Source: Caryophanales bacterium
Lineage (GTDB): Bacteria > Bacillota > Bacilli > Bacillales > Amphibacillaceae
Length of the DNA: 56,664 nt
NCBI GenBank assembly: GCA_029257405.1
Contig: JARIBO010000023.1
Coordinates: forward strand, 1-56,664
Reading direction: 5' to 3'
Shown: piece by piece, positions 30,633 through 43,554 of the stretch
Layout of the letters: each line of letters begins with the position of its first letter
Position numbering within the stretch: the first letter of the stretch is position 1
Program-made: the position numbers and the translations under genes
Notes under the pieces: model-generated
Databases searched by the model: none
Seen by the model: only the letters and a program-made list of their open reading frames with translations
Told to the model about the DNA's origin: nothing

Positions 30633-30941
30633 ATGGCAAAAGAAAAGATTCGTATTCGTTTAAAAGCTTATGATCATGGAATCCTTGATCAGTCAGCTGA
30701 GAAAATTGTGAACACGGCAAAAAGAGCAGGTGCGGAAGTATCAGGTCCAATTCCGTTACCAACAGAAAAACAAATATTCACTGTGTTAAGATCAGTGCAC
30801 GTTTATAAAGATGCACGCGAGCAATTTGAAATGCGTACACATAAACGTTTAATCGACATATTAAACCCAACGCCACAGACAGTAGACTCATTAATGAGAT
30901 TAGACTTACCGTCAGGTGTTGATATTGAAATAAAACTATAA
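30633..30941 (+). CDS. rpsJ: Ribosomal protein S10
   Basis: A 30S head protein; as NusE it pairs with NusB in antitermination. The 102 residues show [29 protein letters not shown] and the extended loop ending [18 protein letters not shown] lies ahead of the start. It is first gene of the S10 operon. Confidence 0.98.
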   Translation: MAKEKIRIRLKAYDHGILDQSAEKIVNTAKRAGAEVSGPIPLPTEKQIFTVLRSVHVYKDAREQFEMRTHKRLIDILNPTPQTVDSLMRLDLPSGVDIEIKL

Positions 30942-30967
30942 AGATAAAATAATAGGAGGTGTAACGG

Positions 30968-31597
30968 ATGACGAAAGGAATCTTAGGACGTAAAATCGGC
31001 ATGACTCAACTTTTTTTAGATAATGGAGAACTTATTCCAGTTACAGTAGTACAAGCTGAACCAAACGTCGTATTACAGAAGAAGACAATAGAAAATGATG
31101 GATATGAAGCAGTTCAAATAGGATTTTTTGATGAAAGAAATTCACGTATAAGTAGATCGAGCAAAGGGCATGCTGAAAAAGCAAACACATCCCCTAAGCG
31201 CTACGTTCGTGAGATCCGTACAGCTAAGGTTGATGAGTATGAAGTTGGTCAAGAAATTAACGTTGAAACTTTTGTAGTAGGCGATAAAGTAGACGTGACT
31301 GGTACATCAAAAGGTAAAGGTTTTGCTGGATCAATCAAGCGTCACAACTACGCAAGAGGACCAATGGCTCATGGTTCACGTTTTCATAGAACAGGTGGTT
31401 CGATGGGTTCTGTTGACGCAAGTCGTGTGTTCAAAGGTAAAGAATTACCAGGACAAATGGGTTCTGAGCAAGTTACAATTCAGAATTTAGAAATTGCGAA
31501 AATAGACTTAGAAAACAACTTAATCTTGGTAAAAGGTAACATCCCAGGTGGTAAAAAATCACTTGTAAAAATCCAAACAGCAGTAAAAGGAAATTAA
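30968..31597 (+). CDS. rplC: Ribosomal protein L3
   Basis: L3 reaches the peptidyl-transferase centre and in Bacillus stimulates MrnC, encoded here at 11389. The 209 residues begin [16 protein letters not shown], with the central extension [20 protein letters not shown] and the [20 protein letters not shown] loop. AGGAGGTG precedes the start, 26 nt after rpsJ. Confidence 0.98.
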   Translation: MTKGILGRKIGMTQLFLDNGELIPVTVVQAEPNVVLQKKTIENDGYEAVQIGFFDERNSRISRSSKGHAEKANTSPKRYVREIRTAKVDEYEVGQEINVETFVVGDKVDVTGTSKGKGFAGSIKRHNYARGPMAHGSRFHRTGGSMGSVDASRVFKGKELPGQMGSEQVTIQNLEIAKIDLENNLILVKGNIPGGKKSLVKIQTAVKGN

Positions 31598-31624
31598 TTA
31601 GAGATAACGAAAGGAGGAAATGTC

Positions 31625-32251
31625 ATGCCTAAAGTAACATTATTTAAACAAGATGGTACAGAATCTGGAGACGTTGAGTTAGTAGAATCAGTATTTGGTA
31701 TTGAGCCAAACACTCATGTAATCCACGAAGCTATCTTAATGCACAACGCTGCAAAACGCGCAGGTACTCACTCAGTTAAGACAAGAGCAGAAGTACGCGG
31801 TGGTGGACGTAAGCCATGGCGTCAAAAAGGAACTGGACGTGCTCGTCACGGTTCAAGCAGATCACCTATTTGGGTTGGTGGAGGAGTAACATTTGGTCCA
31901 CAAACTGCAAGAAATTATAAGTATAAATTACCTAAGAAAGTAAGACGTTTAGCACTGAAATCAGCATTATCTGCTAAAGTACAAGAAAATAACTTTATTG
32001 TATTAGAATCATTAGAGTTAGATGTACCAAAGACTAAAGATATGATTACAATGTTAGATGCATTAAAAGTGAATGAAAAAGCACTTATTGTAACATCAGA
32101 AACAAACGAAAATGTAATTCGTTCATCAAATAACTTACAAAAAGTAAATGTAATTTCAGCTAAAAATATAAATGTCTCAGACTTAATTGCTCATGACAAA
32201 GTTATATTTACAAAAGAAGCAACTGAAGTTATCGGGGAGGTGCTTGCATAA
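31625..32251 (+). CDS. rplD: Ribosomal protein L4
   Basis: L4 lines the exit tunnel and in E. coli autoregulates the S10 operon. The 208 residues include the tunnel loop [20 protein letters not shown] followed by [14 protein letters not shown]. It overlaps the rplW start by one base (TAATG), implying coupled translation. Confidence 0.98.
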   Translation: MPKVTLFKQDGTESGDVELVESVFGIEPNTHVIHEAILMHNAAKRAGTHSVKTRAEVRGGGRKPWRQKGTGRARHGSSRSPIWVGGGVTFGPQTARNYKYKLPKKVRRLALKSALSAKVQENNFIVLESLELDVPKTKDMITMLDALKVNEKALIVTSETNENVIRSSNNLQKVNVISAKNINVSDLIAHDKVIFTKEATEVIGEVLA

Positions 32252-32535
32252 TGAACGCACGCGACGTTATTAAAAGCCCTGTTATTACAGAACATTCAGC
32301 AGATCTAATGATGGATAAAAAATATACATTCGAAGTAGATCCAAGAGCTAACAAAACAGAAGTTAAAGCAGCTGTTGAATCAGCATTTAATGTTAAAGTT
32401 ATTAAAGTTAATACAATGAATATAAAAGGTAAACTTAAACGTATGGGTCAGCATGCAGGATATAGATCAGATCGTAAAAAAGCGATTGTGCAGCTGTCTG
32501 AAGATAGTAAAGAATTAGACTTTTTTGAAAGCTAA
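32251..32535 (+). CDS. rplW: Ribosomal protein L23
   Basis: L23 sits at the tunnel exit and docks trigger factor and SRP. The 94 residues carry [32 protein letters not shown] and the loop with [29 protein letters not shown] is inside the end of rplD, with a one-base overlap of the genes. Confidence 0.97.
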   Translation: MNARDVIKSPVITEHSADLMMDKKYTFEVDPRANKTEVKAAVESAFNVKVIKVNTMNIKGKLKRMGQHAGYRSDRKKAIVQLSEDSKELDFFES

Positions 32536-32563
32536 GAAGTTAAAAACGAGGGAGGCGAAATAA

Positions 32564-33394
32564 ATGTCAATAAAAAGAGTAAAAGGTGTTACTAATGGAA
32601 CTAGAAATATGTCTAGATCAGATTTCTCTGAGCTTACAACTAACAAAAGAGAAAAATCTTTAACTAGAGGTCTATCTAAACGTGCAGGTCGTAATAACCA
32701 AGGTAGACAAACAATGAGAGATCAAGGTGGCGGACATAAACGTCAATATCGTCTAATTGATTTCAAAAGAGAAAAAGATGGCATACCAGGACGCGTTGCT
32801 TCGATTGAGTATGATCCAAATCGTACAGCAAACATTGCGTTAATCTATTATGCAGATGGTGAAAAACGTTATATTTTAGCGCCAAAAGGATTAAAAGTTG
32901 ATGATAAAATTGAATCAGGTGTAAATGCAGATATTAATGTAGGAAATGCATTGCCACTTGCAAATATTCCAATTGGTACAATTATTCATAACGTAGAATT
33001 AAAGCCAGGTGCTGGTGGACAATTAGCTCGCTCAGCAGGTACTGAAGCACAAATTCTAGGTCGTGAAGATAAATATACATTAGTCCGTTTAGCTTCAGGT
33101 GAAGTACGTTACATTTTAACTACATGCCGTGCTACTATCGGTCAAGTTGGTAATGAAGAACACGAACTTATTCGTATAGGTAAAGCAGGTCGTTCACGCT
33201 GGTTAAACAGACGTCCAGGTGTAAGAGGTTCTGCAATGAACCCAATCGATCACCCGCACGGTGGAGGGGAAGGACGTTCGCCAATCGGTCGTCCATCACC
33301 AATGTCGCCATGGGGTAAAAAGACTCTTGGTTACAAAACACGTGCTATTAATAAGGCGTCAAATAAATTTATTGCTCGTAAACGTAAAAAATAA
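32564..33394 (+). CDS. rplB: Ribosomal protein L2
   Basis: L2 supports subunit association and the peptidyl-transferase centre. The 276 residues show [20 protein letters not shown] near the N-terminus and the functionally critical [20 protein letters not shown] with its conserved histidine. GAGGGAGGCG precedes the start. Confidence 0.98.
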   Translation: MSIKRVKGVTNGTRNMSRSDFSELTTNKREKSLTRGLSKRAGRNNQGRQTMRDQGGGHKRQYRLIDFKREKDGIPGRVASIEYDPNRTANIALIYYADGEKRYILAPKGLKVDDKIESGVNADINVGNALPLANIPIGTIIHNVELKPGAGGQLARSAGTEAQILGREDKYTLVRLASGEVRYILTTCRATIGQVGNEEHELIRIGKAGRSRWLNRRPGVRGSAMNPIDHPHGGGEGRSPIGRPSPMSPWGKKTLGYKTRAINKASNKFIARKRKK

Positions 33395-33427
33395 ATAAAA
33401 TAAAGTTAAACGAAGGGAGGTCTATCC

Positions 33428-33706
33428 ATGGGTCGTAGTCTTAAAAAAGGTCCTTTTGCAGATGATCATCTAATGAAGAAAATTGATAAATTAAACGAAA
33501 CAAATGACAGAAAAGTTGTTAAAACTTGGTCACGTCGTTCAACAATTTTCCCTGATTTTATTGAGCACACTATCGCTGTACATGATGGAAGAAAGCATGT
33601 TCCAGTTTATATAACAGAAGATATGGTAGGTCATAAACTAGGTGAATTTGCTCCCACACGTACATTTAGAGGGCATTCAGGAATCGATAAGAAAACAGTA
33701 ATATAA
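33428..33706 (+). CDS. rpsS: Ribosomal protein S19
   Basis: A 30S head protein near the A-site finger. The 92 residues begin [20 protein letters not shown] and contain [20 protein letters not shown] and [23 protein letters not shown] precedes the start. Confidence 0.98.
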   Translation: MGRSLKKGPFADDHLMKKIDKLNETNDRKVVKTWSRRSTIFPDFIEHTIAVHDGRKHVPVYITEDMVGHKLGEFAPTRTFRGHSGIDKKTVI

Positions 33707-33726
33707 TTTGAGAGGAGGCACTCATC

Positions 33727-34071
33727 ATGGAACAAGCTAAAGCGATCGCAAAATCTGTTCGTATTGCTCCTCGGAAAGTGCGGTTAGTAGTCGATTTAAT
33801 TCGTGGAAAAGACGTTGGTCAAGCTATATCAATCTTACGCCATACGCAGCGCGGAGCGTCACCAGTTGTAGAAAAAGTATTAAATTCTGCAATTGCTAAC
33901 GCAGAGCATAACTACGAATTAGATCCAGAAAACTTAATCATATCAGAAATATACGTCGGCGAAGGTGCAACACTTAAACGTTTTCGTCCACGTGCACAAG
34001 GTAGAGCAAGCAGTATAAACAAACGTACGAGTCACATTACAGTAGTAGTGACAGAAAAGAAGGAGGGGTAG
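33727..34071 (+). CDS. rplV: Ribosomal protein L22
   Basis: L22 has a globular body on the ribosome surface and a hairpin that narrows the exit tunnel and interacts with macrolides. The 114 residues include [19 protein letters not shown] and the hairpin [20 protein letters not shown], of normal length. GAGAGGAGG precedes the start. Confidence 0.98.
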   Translation: MEQAKAIAKSVRIAPRKVRLVVDLIRGKDVGQAISILRHTQRGASPVVEKVLNSAIANAEHNYELDPENLIISEIYVGEGATLKRFRPRAQGRASSINKRTSHITVVVTEKKEG

Positions 34072-34074
34072 TCA

Positions 34075-34716
34075 GTGGGTCAAAAGATAAACCCTATAGG
34101 TCTTAGAATAGGTATTATAAAAGACTGGGAATCGAAATGGTATGCAGATAAAGACTATGCAGAATTACTTCATGAGGACATTAAGATTAGAGAATATTTA
34201 GAGAAGCGCTTAGAAACAGCAGCGTTATCTTCAATTGAAATTGAACGTGCTGCAAAGCGTGTTAATATAACTATCCATACAGGTAAGCCAGGAATGGTTA
34301 TCGGTAAAGGTGGTTCAGAAGTTGAAAACCTACGTAAAGAATTGAACAAACTTACAGGTAAGAGAGTTCATATCAATATTGTGGAAATCAAAAAAGTAGA
34401 TTTAGACGCTAGATTAGTAGCAGAAGGAATTGCTCGTCAGTTAGAAGGACGTATTTCTTTCCGTCGTGCTCAAAAACAAGCAATTCAACGTACAATGCGC
34501 TCAGGAGCTAAAGGTATCAAAACTCAAGTTTCAGGACGTCTTGGCGGAGCAGATATTGCTCGTGCAGAACATTATAGCGAAGGGACAGTACCACTACACA
34601 CATTACGTGCAGATATTAGTTATGCACACGCAGAAGCAGATACAACATATGGTAAGCTTGGCGTTAAAGTGTGGATTTATCGTGGAGAAGTCCTTCCAGC
34701 AAAACCAAAACAATAA
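34075..34716 (+). CDS. rpsC: Ribosomal protein S3
   Basis: S3 lies at the mRNA entry and contributes to helicase activity. The 213 residues begin [20 protein letters not shown] and include the KH-domain [18 protein letters not shown] and the C-terminal [20 protein letters not shown]. The GTG start at 34075 is 3 nt after the rplV stop, with GGAGGGG inside rplV. Confidence 0.98.
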   Translation: MGQKINPIGLRIGIIKDWESKWYADKDYAELLHEDIKIREYLEKRLETAALSSIEIERAAKRVNITIHTGKPGMVIGKGGSEVENLRKELNKLTGKRVHINIVEIKKVDLDARLVAEGIARQLEGRISFRRAQKQAIQRTMRSGAKGIKTQVSGRLGGADIARAEHYSEGTVPLHTLRADISYAHAEADTTYGKLGVKVWIYRGEVLPAKPKQ

Positions 34717-34734
34717 GGAAGGGGGATGTGCATT

Positions 34735-35169
34735 ATGTTAATGCCTAAACGTGTTAAGTATCGTAGACAACACCGTGGTCGTATGAAAGGTAAGGCTAAA
34801 GGTGGAACAGAAGTATCATTTGGAGATTATGGACTAATTGCATTAGAGCCATCATGGATAACAAGTCGTCAAATCGAGGCATCTCGTGTTGCAATGACTC
34901 GTTTCATGAAACGTGGAGGAAGAGTTTGGATTAAAATATTCCCAGACAAACCTTACACAGCTAAACCCCTAGAAGTTCGTATGGGTTCTGGTAAAGGTGC
35001 TCTAGAAGGCTGGGTAGCTGTAGTAAAACCTGGTAAAGTATTATTTGAAATCGCAGGTGTTGAGGAAGAGGTAGCACGTGAAGCTCTAAGATTAGCAGCT
35101 CATAAATTACCTATAAAAACTAAGTTTGTTAAACGTGAAGAAATTGGTGGTGAAATCAATGAAGGCTAA
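34735..35169 (+). CDS. rplP: Ribosomal protein L16
   Basis: L16 contacts A-site tRNA and matures the 50S late in assembly. The 144 residues begin [20 protein letters not shown] and contain [20 protein letters not shown] and [27 protein letters not shown] lies 9 nt before the ATG at 34735. Its last 11 nt overlap rpmC. Confidence 0.97.
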   Translation: MLMPKRVKYRRQHRGRMKGKAKGGTEVSFGDYGLIALEPSWITSRQIEASRVAMTRFMKRGGRVWIKIFPDKPYTAKPLEVRMGSGKGALEGWVAVVKPGKVLFEIAGVEEEVAREALRLAAHKLPIKTKFVKREEIGGEINEG

Positions 35170-35359
35170 TGAAATTAAAGAATTAACCACTGCCGAAATT
35201 GAAGAAAATGTAAAAACAATGAAAGAAGAGCTTTTTAATTTACGTTTCCAGCTTGCAACAGGTCAACTTGAAAACACAGCTAGAATTAAAGATGTAAAGA
35301 AAATAATTGCTCGCTTAAAAACAGTTGAACGCCAACGTGAATTAAGCATAAACAATTAA
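35159..35359 (+). CDS. rpmC: Ribosomal protein L29
   Basis: A 66-residue two-helix protein at the tunnel exit beside L23. It begins [20 protein letters not shown] and contains [20 protein letters not shown]. The start at 35159 lies within the end of rplP (11-nt overlap); a longer in-frame version is not conserved. Confidence 0.96.
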   Translation: MKANEIKELTTAEIEENVKTMKEELFNLRFQLATGQLENTARIKDVKKIIARLKTVERQRELSINN

Positions 35360-35381
35360 TAAGAGGAGGTTAGTCTCGAAT

Positions 35382-35645
35382 ATGAGTGAACGTAATCAAA
35401 GAAAAGCCTACACAGGTCGTGTTGTATCAGACAAAATGGATAAAACAATTACAGTAGTTGTTGAAACTACAAAAGTTGATCGTTTATATGGTAAACGCAT
35501 TATAAGTTCTAAAAAGTTTCAAGCACATGATGAGAATAACCAAGCTAAAACAGGAGATATTGTACGTATTGCTGAAACGCGTCCGTTATCAAAATCAAAA
35601 CGTTTCCGCCTGGTTGAAGTAATCGAAGAAGCTATCGTTATCTAA
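35382..35645 (+). CDS. rpsQ: Ribosomal protein S17
   Basis: A primary 16S-binding OB-fold protein. The 87 residues contain [18 protein letters not shown] and the C-terminal [28 protein letters not shown] precedes the start, 22 nt after rpmC. Confidence 0.97.
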   Translation: MSERNQRKAYTGRVVSDKMDKTITVVVETTKVDRLYGKRIISSKKFQAHDENNQAKTGDIVRIAETRPLSKSKRFRLVEVIEEAIVI

Positions 35646-35678
35646 TTTAAGTAAAGTAAGTAAGGGAGGTAAAGTGAT

Positions 35679-36047
35679 ATGATTCAACAAGAAACCAAGT
35701 TAAAAGTTGCTGATAACTCTGGCGCTCGTGTAATTAAAGCGATCAAAGTCATTGGTGGTTCAGGTAAGATGAGTGCTAATATTGGTGATATTATTGTATG
35801 TTCTGTACAACAAGCAACACCAGGTGGCGTTGTCAAGAAAGGCGAAGTTGCTAGAGCTGTTATCGTTCGTACTAAAACAGGAGCACGTCGTAAAGACGGT
35901 TCATATATTACGTTTGATGAAAATGCTGCAGTATTAATTCGTGAAGATAAAAGTCCAAGAGGTACACGTATATTTGGACCAGTTGCAAGAGAGTTACGTG
36001 ATGCTAAATTTATGAAAATCGTATCTCTAGCTCCAGAAGTACTATAA
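35679..36047 (+). CDS. rplN: Ribosomal protein L14
   Basis: An intersubunit bridge protein. The 122 residues begin [20 protein letters not shown] and contain [20 protein letters not shown] and [27 protein letters not shown] precedes the start. Confidence 0.98.
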   Translation: MIQQETKLKVADNSGARVIKAIKVIGGSGKMSANIGDIIVCSVQQATPGGVVKKGEVARAVIVRTKTGARRKDGSYITFDENAAVLIREDKSPRGTRIFGPVARELRDAKFMKIVSLAPEVL

Positions 36048-36101
36048 TTATTAAATATAATTACGAATTATATGAAAAGCATTGCGGGAGGTGCGTTATT
36101 A

Positions 36102-36413
36102 ATGCATGTGAAAAAAGGAGATAAAGTTTCAGTCATCTCAGGTAAAGATCGTGGTAAAGAAGGAACGATTTTAGAAGCATATCCGAAGAACGATCGCGTT
36201 CTCGTTGAAGGAATTAACATGGTAAAAAAACATGCTAAACCTTCACAAGACAATCCACAAGGTGGTATCTTAACTCAAGAGGCAGCAATTCATGTTTCTA
36301 ATGTGATGCCGATTGACCCTAAATCTGGGGAACCAACTCGTGTTGGTTACAAAGAAATTGATGGTAAAAAAGTCCGGATCGCTAAAAAATCTGGAGAATC
36401 ATTAGATAAATAA
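36102..36413 (+). CDS. rplX: Ribosomal protein L24
   Basis: An assembly initiator of the 50S with a KOW fold. The 103-residue product begins [20 protein letters not shown] and includes [20 protein letters not shown]. The start at 36102 follows GGGAGG by 9 nt; an in-frame ATG at 36072 would run through that site and is rejected. Confidence 0.96.
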   Translation: MHVKKGDKVSVISGKDRGKEGTILEAYPKNDRVLVEGINMVKKHAKPSQDNPQGGILTQEAAIHVSNVMPIDPKSGEPTRVGYKEIDGKKVRIAKKSGESLDK

Positions 36414-36436
36414 AGCGAAAGGAGGAAGTCGAAAAA

Positions 36437-36976
36437 ATGAATTCACTAAAAGAAAAGTTTAATAAAGAAATTTCTCCATCTATGGTGGAAAAGTTTAGTT
36501 ATAAATCAATTATGGAAGTACCGAAAATTGACAAAATCACTATTAACATGGGTGTTGGTGATGCTGTTCAAAACTCAAAAGTACTTGATAATGCAGTAGA
36601 AGAGTTAGCGCAAATTTCAGGACAAAAGCCTGTAATTACTTATGCAAAAAAATCTATTGCTGGTTTCCGTTTAAGAGAAGGAATGCCAATTGGTACAAAA
36701 GTTACTTTACGTGGAGAGCGTATGTATGACTTTTTATCAAAATTAGTTAACGTTGCTTTACCTCGTGTTCGTGATTTCCGTGGTATTTCAAATAAAGCAT
36801 TTGATGGTCGTGGGAACTATACACTTGGTGTTAAAGAACAACTAATTTTCCCTGAAATTAACTACGATAAAGTAAGTAAGATCAGAGGAATGGATATTTC
36901 AATCGTAACAACTGCAAGAACAGATGAAGAAGCTCGCGAACTTTTAACTCAGTTAGGTATGCCGTTTCAAAAATAA
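36437..36976 (+). CDS. rplE: Ribosomal protein L5
   Basis: L5 binds 5S rRNA and contacts P-site tRNA. The 179 residues contain [40 protein letters not shown] and the C-terminal [27 protein letters not shown] precedes the start. Confidence 0.98.
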   Translation: MNSLKEKFNKEISPSMVEKFSYKSIMEVPKIDKITINMGVGDAVQNSKVLDNAVEELAQISGQKPVITYAKKSIAGFRLREGMPIGTKVTLRGERMYDFLSKLVNVALPRVRDFRGISNKAFDGRGNYTLGVKEQLIFPEINYDKVSKIRGMDISIVTTARTDEEARELLTQLGMPFQK

Positions 36977-37006
36977 GCGTCAAGCGCATCACAAGGAGGA
37001 AAATTT

Positions 37007-37192
37007 GTGGCTAAAAAATCATTAATAGCAAAGCAACAACGCCCACAAAAGTTTAAAGTACGTGAATATACACGTTGTAAACGTTGTGGACGTCCACAGT
37101 CTGTAATTCGAAAATTCAAATTATGCCGTATTTGCTTTAGAGAACTTGCCCATAAGGGTCAAATTCCAGGAGTTAGAAAAGCTAGTTGGTAA
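37007..37192 (+). CDS. rpsZ: Ribosomal protein S14, zinc form
   Basis: The short 61-residue S14 with a C4 zinc site: C24/C27 in CKRCGRPQ and C40/C43 in CRICFRE. It is the constitutive zinc-dependent version of the spc operon; a longer zinc-free paralogue, if present, lies elsewhere. The GTG start at 37007 follows AAGGAGGAA. Confidence 0.97.
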   Translation: MAKKSLIAKQQRPQKFKVREYTRCKRCGRPQSVIRKFKLCRICFRELAHKGQIPGVRKASW

Positions 37193-37221
37193 TCCCCGAA
37201 ATGGGAAGGAGGTAATGATTA

Positions 37222-37620
37222 ATGGTAATGACAGATCCTATTGCTGATATGCTTACACGTGTAAGAAATGCTAATACTGTACGTCACGAGAAGTTAGATA
37301 TTCCAGCTTCTAAAGTGAAAACAGAAATTGCAGATATTCTAAAACGTGAAGGATATGTACGCAATTATGAAATTATAGAAGACAACAAACAGAATATTAT
37401 CCGCATTTTCATGAAATATGGTAATAACGAAGAACAGGTTATTAGAGGGTTAAAACGTATTAGTAAACCAGGTTTACGTGTATACGCTAAAGCAGAAGAG
37501 GTGCCAAGAGTACTTAATGGTCTAGGAACTGCAATCGTATCAACATCAAAAGGTGTTTTATCAGATAAAGAAGCTCGCGCACAAGTAATTGGCGGAGAAG
37601 TACTAGCTTACATTTGGTAA
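37222..37620 (+). CDS. rpsH: Ribosomal protein S8
   Basis: A central 16S-binding protein; in E. coli it represses the spc operon. The 132 residues begin [20 protein letters not shown] and contain [20 protein letters not shown] and [29 protein letters not shown] precedes the start. Confidence 0.98.
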   Translation: MVMTDPIADMLTRVRNANTVRHEKLDIPASKVKTEIADILKREGYVRNYEIIEDNKQNIIRIFMKYGNNEEQVIRGLKRISKPGLRVYAKAEEVPRVLNGLGTAIVSTSKGVLSDKEARAQVIGGEVLAYIW

Positions 37621-37649
37621 GTAACATTGAAATCAAGGAGGTGCAGTGA

Positions 37650-38186
37650 ATGTCACGTATTGGACTTAAAACAATCGAAGTCCCAGAAGGTGTAGATATT
37701 AATTTAACTGGTCACACGATGACGGTTAAAGGACCTAAAGGGGAACTTACTAAAGATTTAAATCCAGCAATGGAAATTAACATTGATGGCAAAGAAATTA
37801 ATGTTGTTCGTCCAAATGACTTAAAAGAGAATCGTTCATTACATGGAACAACTCGTAGTCAAATTTGGAACATGATTACTGGTGTTACTACTGGTTTTCA
37901 AAAAGAAATTGAAATTATCGGAGTTGGGTACCGTGCTGCATTACAAGGTAATAAACTTGTTATCGGAGCGGGATTCTCACACCCTGTTGAAATTGAGCAA
38001 GAAGAAAACATTGAGTTTGAAGTACCTAAAAACACACAAGTTATTATAAAGGGTATTGATAAAGAACGTGTTGGTGCAGTTTCTGCAGTTATTCGTGCAG
38101 TTAGACCACCTGAGCCTTATAAAGGAAAAGGAATTCAGTATAAAGGTGAAGTAGTACGTCGTAAAGAAGGTAAAACAGCTAAGTAA
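37650..38186 (+). CDS. rplF: Ribosomal protein L6
   Basis: Located near the factor-binding site of the 50S. The 178 residues begin [20 protein letters not shown] and include [20 protein letters not shown] and the C-terminal [29 protein letters not shown] precedes the start. Confidence 0.98.
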   Translation: MSRIGLKTIEVPEGVDINLTGHTMTVKGPKGELTKDLNPAMEINIDGKEINVVRPNDLKENRSLHGTTRSQIWNMITGVTTGFQKEIEIIGVGYRAALQGNKLVIGAGFSHPVEIEQEENIEFEVPKNTQVIIKGIDKERVGAVSAVIRAVRPPEPYKGKGIQYKGEVVRRKEGKTAK

Positions 38187-38225
38187 ATTTTAGCTTTCAG
38201 TAAGGTTGAAAGGAGTAGATTGTAG

Positions 38226-38588
38226 ATGATCATAAAACCGAGTAAAAACTATGTACGTAAAAGAATTCATACACGTGTTCGTAAGAAAATCTCTGGAACT
38301 GCAGAGCAACCACGTTTAAACGTATATCGTTCAAATAAAAATATATATGCACAGTTAATTGATGACCAAGCAGGCGAAACATTAGTTAGTGCATCTACAC
38401 AAGATAAAGAATTAAAATTAGAATCAACAGCTAATATCGAAGCTGCTGGAAAAGTTGGCGAATTAATTGCTAACCGTGCTAAAGAAAAAGGTATCGAAAC
38501 TGTCGTATTCGACCGTGGAGGATACTTATATCATGGCCGTGTTGCAGCTGTTGCCGAAGGCGCTCGTGAAGCAGGATTAGATTTCTAA
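38226..38588 (+). CDS. rplR: Ribosomal protein L18
   Basis: A 5S rRNA-binding protein of 120 residues. It has the basic N-terminus, [20 protein letters not shown], and the C-terminal [27 protein letters not shown] precedes the start. Confidence 0.97.
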   Translation: MIIKPSKNYVRKRIHTRVRKKISGTAEQPRLNVYRSNKNIYAQLIDDQAGETLVSASTQDKELKLESTANIEAAGKVGELIANRAKEKGIETVVFDRGGYLYHGRVAAVAEGAREAGLDF

Positions 38589-38612
38589 TTATATAAAGGA
38601 GGTAATCACTAA

Positions 38613-39110
38613 GTGAGTATTGATGGAAGCAAATTAGACTTAGAAGAACGTGTTGTAACAATCAATCGTGTAGCTAAAGTTGTTAAAGGTGGAAGACGTT
38701 TCCGCTTTGCTGCGATTGTAGTTGTTGGAGATAAAAACGGTCATGTTGGCTTTGGTAGTGGAAAAGCACTTGAAGTACCTGAAGCAATCAAAAAAGCAAT
38801 TGAAAATGCACAGAAAAACTTAATTAAAGTCCCTATTGTTGGAACAACAATCCCTCATGAAATTAATGGTATTTTTGGTTCTGGTAATGTATTAATGAAG
38901 CCAGCAGCAGAAGGTACTGGAGTTATTTCGGGTGGACCAGTTCGTGCGGTATTAGAATTAGCAGGTGTTGGTGATATTTTAACGAAATCACTTGGTTCAA
39001 ATAACCCAGTTAATATGATTCGTGCAACTTTAACAGGACTAGAAAATCTTAAAACAGCAGAAGACGTAGCAAAATTACGTGGGAAGACTGTAGAAGAACT
39101 TTTAGGATAA
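38613..39110 (+). CDS. rpsE: Ribosomal protein S5
   Basis: S5 lies at the mRNA entry and affects fidelity and spectinomycin response. The 165 residues contain [40 protein letters not shown] and [20 protein letters not shown]. The GTG start at 38613 follows AAAGGAGG. Confidence 0.97.
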   Translation: MSIDGSKLDLEERVVTINRVAKVVKGGRRFRFAAIVVVGDKNGHVGFGSGKALEVPEAIKKAIENAQKNLIKVPIVGTTIPHEINGIFGSGNVLMKPAAEGTGVISGGPVRAVLELAGVGDILTKSLGSNNPVNMIRATLTGLENLKTAEDVAKLRGKTVEELLG

Positions 39111-39125
39111 AGGGGGATAAAACAA

Positions 39126-39308
39126 ATGTCTAAACAATTAGAAATAACCCTCAACCGTAGCTTAATTGGCCGTAATGAAAAACAATTAAAAACAGCTCAA
39201 ACATTAGGTTTAAAGAAAATCAATGGTTCAGTTGTTCATTCAGACTCACCTTCATTACGTGGTATGATTAATGTTATATCACATATGATTACAGTCAAAG
39301 AAATATAA
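39126..39308 (+). CDS. rpmD: Ribosomal protein L30
   Basis: A 60-residue 50S protein with [40 protein letters not shown] and [12 protein letters not shown]. It lies 15 nt after rpsE; AAGGGGG precedes the start. Confidence 0.96.
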   Translation: MSKQLEITLNRSLIGRNEKQLKTAQTLGLKKINGSVVHSDSPSLRGMINVISHMITVKEI

Positions 39309-39344
39309 TTTAACTTGAAACAATAAAGAAGGAGGTGCTCGCAA

Positions 39345-39784
39345 ATGAAGCTACATGAATATAAATCAGCTGAAGGGTCACGTACTAGACGTAAGCGTCT
39401 TGGTCGTGGAATGGCATCAGGATTTGGAAAAACATCTGGTAAAGGTCATAAAGGCCAAAATGCAAGATCAGGTGGAGGTACGCGTCTAGGATTTGAAGGA
39501 GGACAAACACCGCTTTTCCAACGTCTACCAAAACGTGGATTTACTAACTTTAATCGTAAAGAATATACAGTTGTTAACATCGAAACACTTAATCAGTTTG
39601 AGGATGGAACAGAGATTACGCCAAAACAATTACTTGAATCGGGTGTTGTGAGCAAATTGCAATCAGGTATTAAGGTGCTTGGAAAAGGTACACTTGATAA
39701 GAAATTAACTGTTAAAGCAAATCATTTCTCTACATCAGCTATTGAAGCAATTGAAAAAGCTGGCGGCAACACTGAGGTGATTTA

Positions 39785-39785
<1 letters not shown>
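39345..39785 (+). CDS. rplO: Ribosomal protein L15
   Basis: A late-assembly 50S protein. The 146 residues begin [20 protein letters not shown] and have [20 protein letters not shown] and [20 protein letters not shown]. It overlaps the secY start by one base (TAATG), which couples the two. Confidence 0.97.
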
Positions 39786-41771
<1,986 letters not shown>

Positions 41772-41817
41772 TAGATATAGCGTTTATTTAATTATTAATC
41801 AGAGTAGGTGAACATCG

Positions 41818-42129
41818 TTGGAGATAGATCATAAAGTTCCACAAATCGGACAATTAGTTCGAGTTGTACAAGGGAGAGAACGTGGTCAGTTTGCTGTCAT
41901 TCTTGAAATTGTTGATGATCGCTTTGTATTGTTAGCAGACGGCGACAAACGAAAATACGATAGACCGAAGAAGAAAAATATAAACCATATTGAATTACTT
42001 GAAAGTATCTCTCCTGAAGTAAGGGAAAGTCTAGTCGAGACGGGTCGTGTCTCGAATGGAAAGTTGCGTTTTGCAGTTGCAAAGATTGCAAATGAATTTG
42101 TGACTGAAATAGAGAAGGGAGATCACTAA
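41818..42129 (+). CDS. KOW-domain RNA-binding protein
   Basis: A 103-residue protein with a KOW/L14e-like start ([20 protein letters not shown]) and a basic tail of the first domain ([18 protein letters not shown]). Related small genes lie before infA in other Bacillales; a ribosome-associated role is assumed from context only. The start is TTG at 41818 after GTAGGTGA, and the stop is 1 nt before the infA ATG, so the two are probably coupled. Confidence 0.82.
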   Translation: MEIDHKVPQIGQLVRVVQGRERGQFAVILEIVDDRFVLLADGDKRKYDRPKKKNINHIELLESISPEVRESLVETGRVSNGKLRFAVAKIANEFVTEIEKGDH

Positions 42130-42130
42130 G

Positions 42131-42495
<365 letters not shown>

Positions 42496-42517
42496 TATAA
42501 GGAGGTGTGTATAATCT

Positions 42518-42883
42518 ATGGCAAGAGTAGCAGGTATTGATATTCCTAGAGATAAACGTATTGTCATTGCTTTAACTTCAATTTTTGGAGTTGGTAAAAG
42601 CACTGCACAAAAAGTTCTAGCCGAAGCTGGCGTTTCAGAAGATACTCGAGTTCGTGATTTAACAGAAGATGAACTTGGTAAAATTCGTCAAGCAGTAGAA
42701 GCTTATACAATTGAAGGTGACCTTCGTCGTGAAGTGTCATTAAACATTAAAAGATTAACAGAAATTGGTTCATACCGTGGAATGAGACATCGTCGTAATC
42801 TACCGGTAAGAGGTCAGAAAACAAAAAACAACTCACGTACTCGTAAAGGTCCACGTCAAGTTGTTTCAGCTCGTAAAGTTTAA
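42518..42883 (+). CDS. rpsM: Ribosomal protein S13
   Basis: A 30S head protein contacting P-site tRNA. The 121 residues begin [20 protein letters not shown] and have [20 protein letters not shown] and the basic C-terminal tail. AAGGAGGTG precedes the start. Confidence 0.98.
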   Translation: MARVAGIDIPRDKRIVIALTSIFGVGKSTAQKVLAEAGVSEDTRVRDLTEDELGKIRQAVEAYTIEGDLRREVSLNIKRLTEIGSYRGMRHRRNLPVRGQKTKNNSRTRKGPRQVVSARKV

Positions 42884-42906
42884 TAGTAAAGGAGGTTTAA
42901 TTAACT

Positions 42907-43299
42907 ATGGCAAAGAAAACAAACGCGCCACGTAAGCGTCGTGTGAAACGTACCTTAGAATCTGGTATTGCTCATATTCATTCGACATTTAACAATACAG
43001 TAGTAACAATTACAGACATGCAAGGTAATGCAATTGGGTGGAGTTCTGCAGGTGCACTTGGTTTTAAAGGTTCAAGAAAATCAACACCTTTCGCAGCTCA
43101 AATGGCAGCAGAAGCTGCAGCTAAAAGTGCAACGGATACTGGCATGAAAACATTAGAAGTTTCAGTAAAAGGTCCAGGAGCGGGTAGAGAAGCTGCAATA
43201 CGTTCACTACAGGCTGCAGGATTAGAAATCACAGCTATTCGTGACGTAACACCAGTTCCTCATAACGGTTGTCGCCCACCAAAAAGACGTCGAGTGTAA
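42907..43299 (+). CDS. rpsK: Ribosomal protein S11
   Basis: A 30S platform protein. The 130 residues contain [40 protein letters not shown] and the end [24 protein letters not shown] precedes the start. It is separated from rpoA by an unusually long spacer. Confidence 0.98.
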   Translation: MAKKTNAPRKRRVKRTLESGIAHIHSTFNNTVVTITDMQGNAIGWSSAGALGFKGSRKSTPFAAQMAAEAAAKSATDTGMKTLEVSVKGPGAGREAAIRSLQAAGLEITAIRDVTPVPHNGCRPPKRRRV

Positions 43300-43302
43300 T
43301 TT

Positions 43303-43550
43303 AAACACGATGCATTTGTCACTTACTGTTTATAATAGTGAAGAAGTACCAAGCGAAGTAACTTCAATTGGAATCCGATTAAATAATGTATTCACATTAT
43401 AATAAAGATAAAATTTAACACATTTATATACAGAAGTATGCTAGGCAATAAGTGATAATTACAAGGTAAACTAGTAATAGTTTACTACTTATAATCCAAG
43501 TTAATGCAATTAACTTGGATTCGGACGCTTTAGTTTTAAAGGAGGGCTTA
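43303..43550 (+). promoter_or_regulatory. Long structured rpsK-rpoA spacer
   Basis: The 255-nt gap between rpsK and rpoA contains a perfect 8-bp hairpin (43466-43473 with 43478-43485) that can be enclosed by ATAAGT/ACTTAT (43448-43453, 43487-43492). A perfect 13-bp hairpin with loop GCA follows (43493-43505 with 43509-43521). TATAAT boxes (about 43331 and 43400) lack convincing -35 hexamers. No T tract follows the hairpins, so they are not obvious terminators. An rpoA leader or internal promoter region is likely. Confidence 0.5.
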
Positions 43551-43554
43551 ATGA

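Noticed and set aside
43310-43402. A 30-codon frame in the rpsK-rpoA spacer
   Set aside because: There is no ribosome binding site before the ATG, the peptide resembles nothing known, and the segment can be read as leader RNA.
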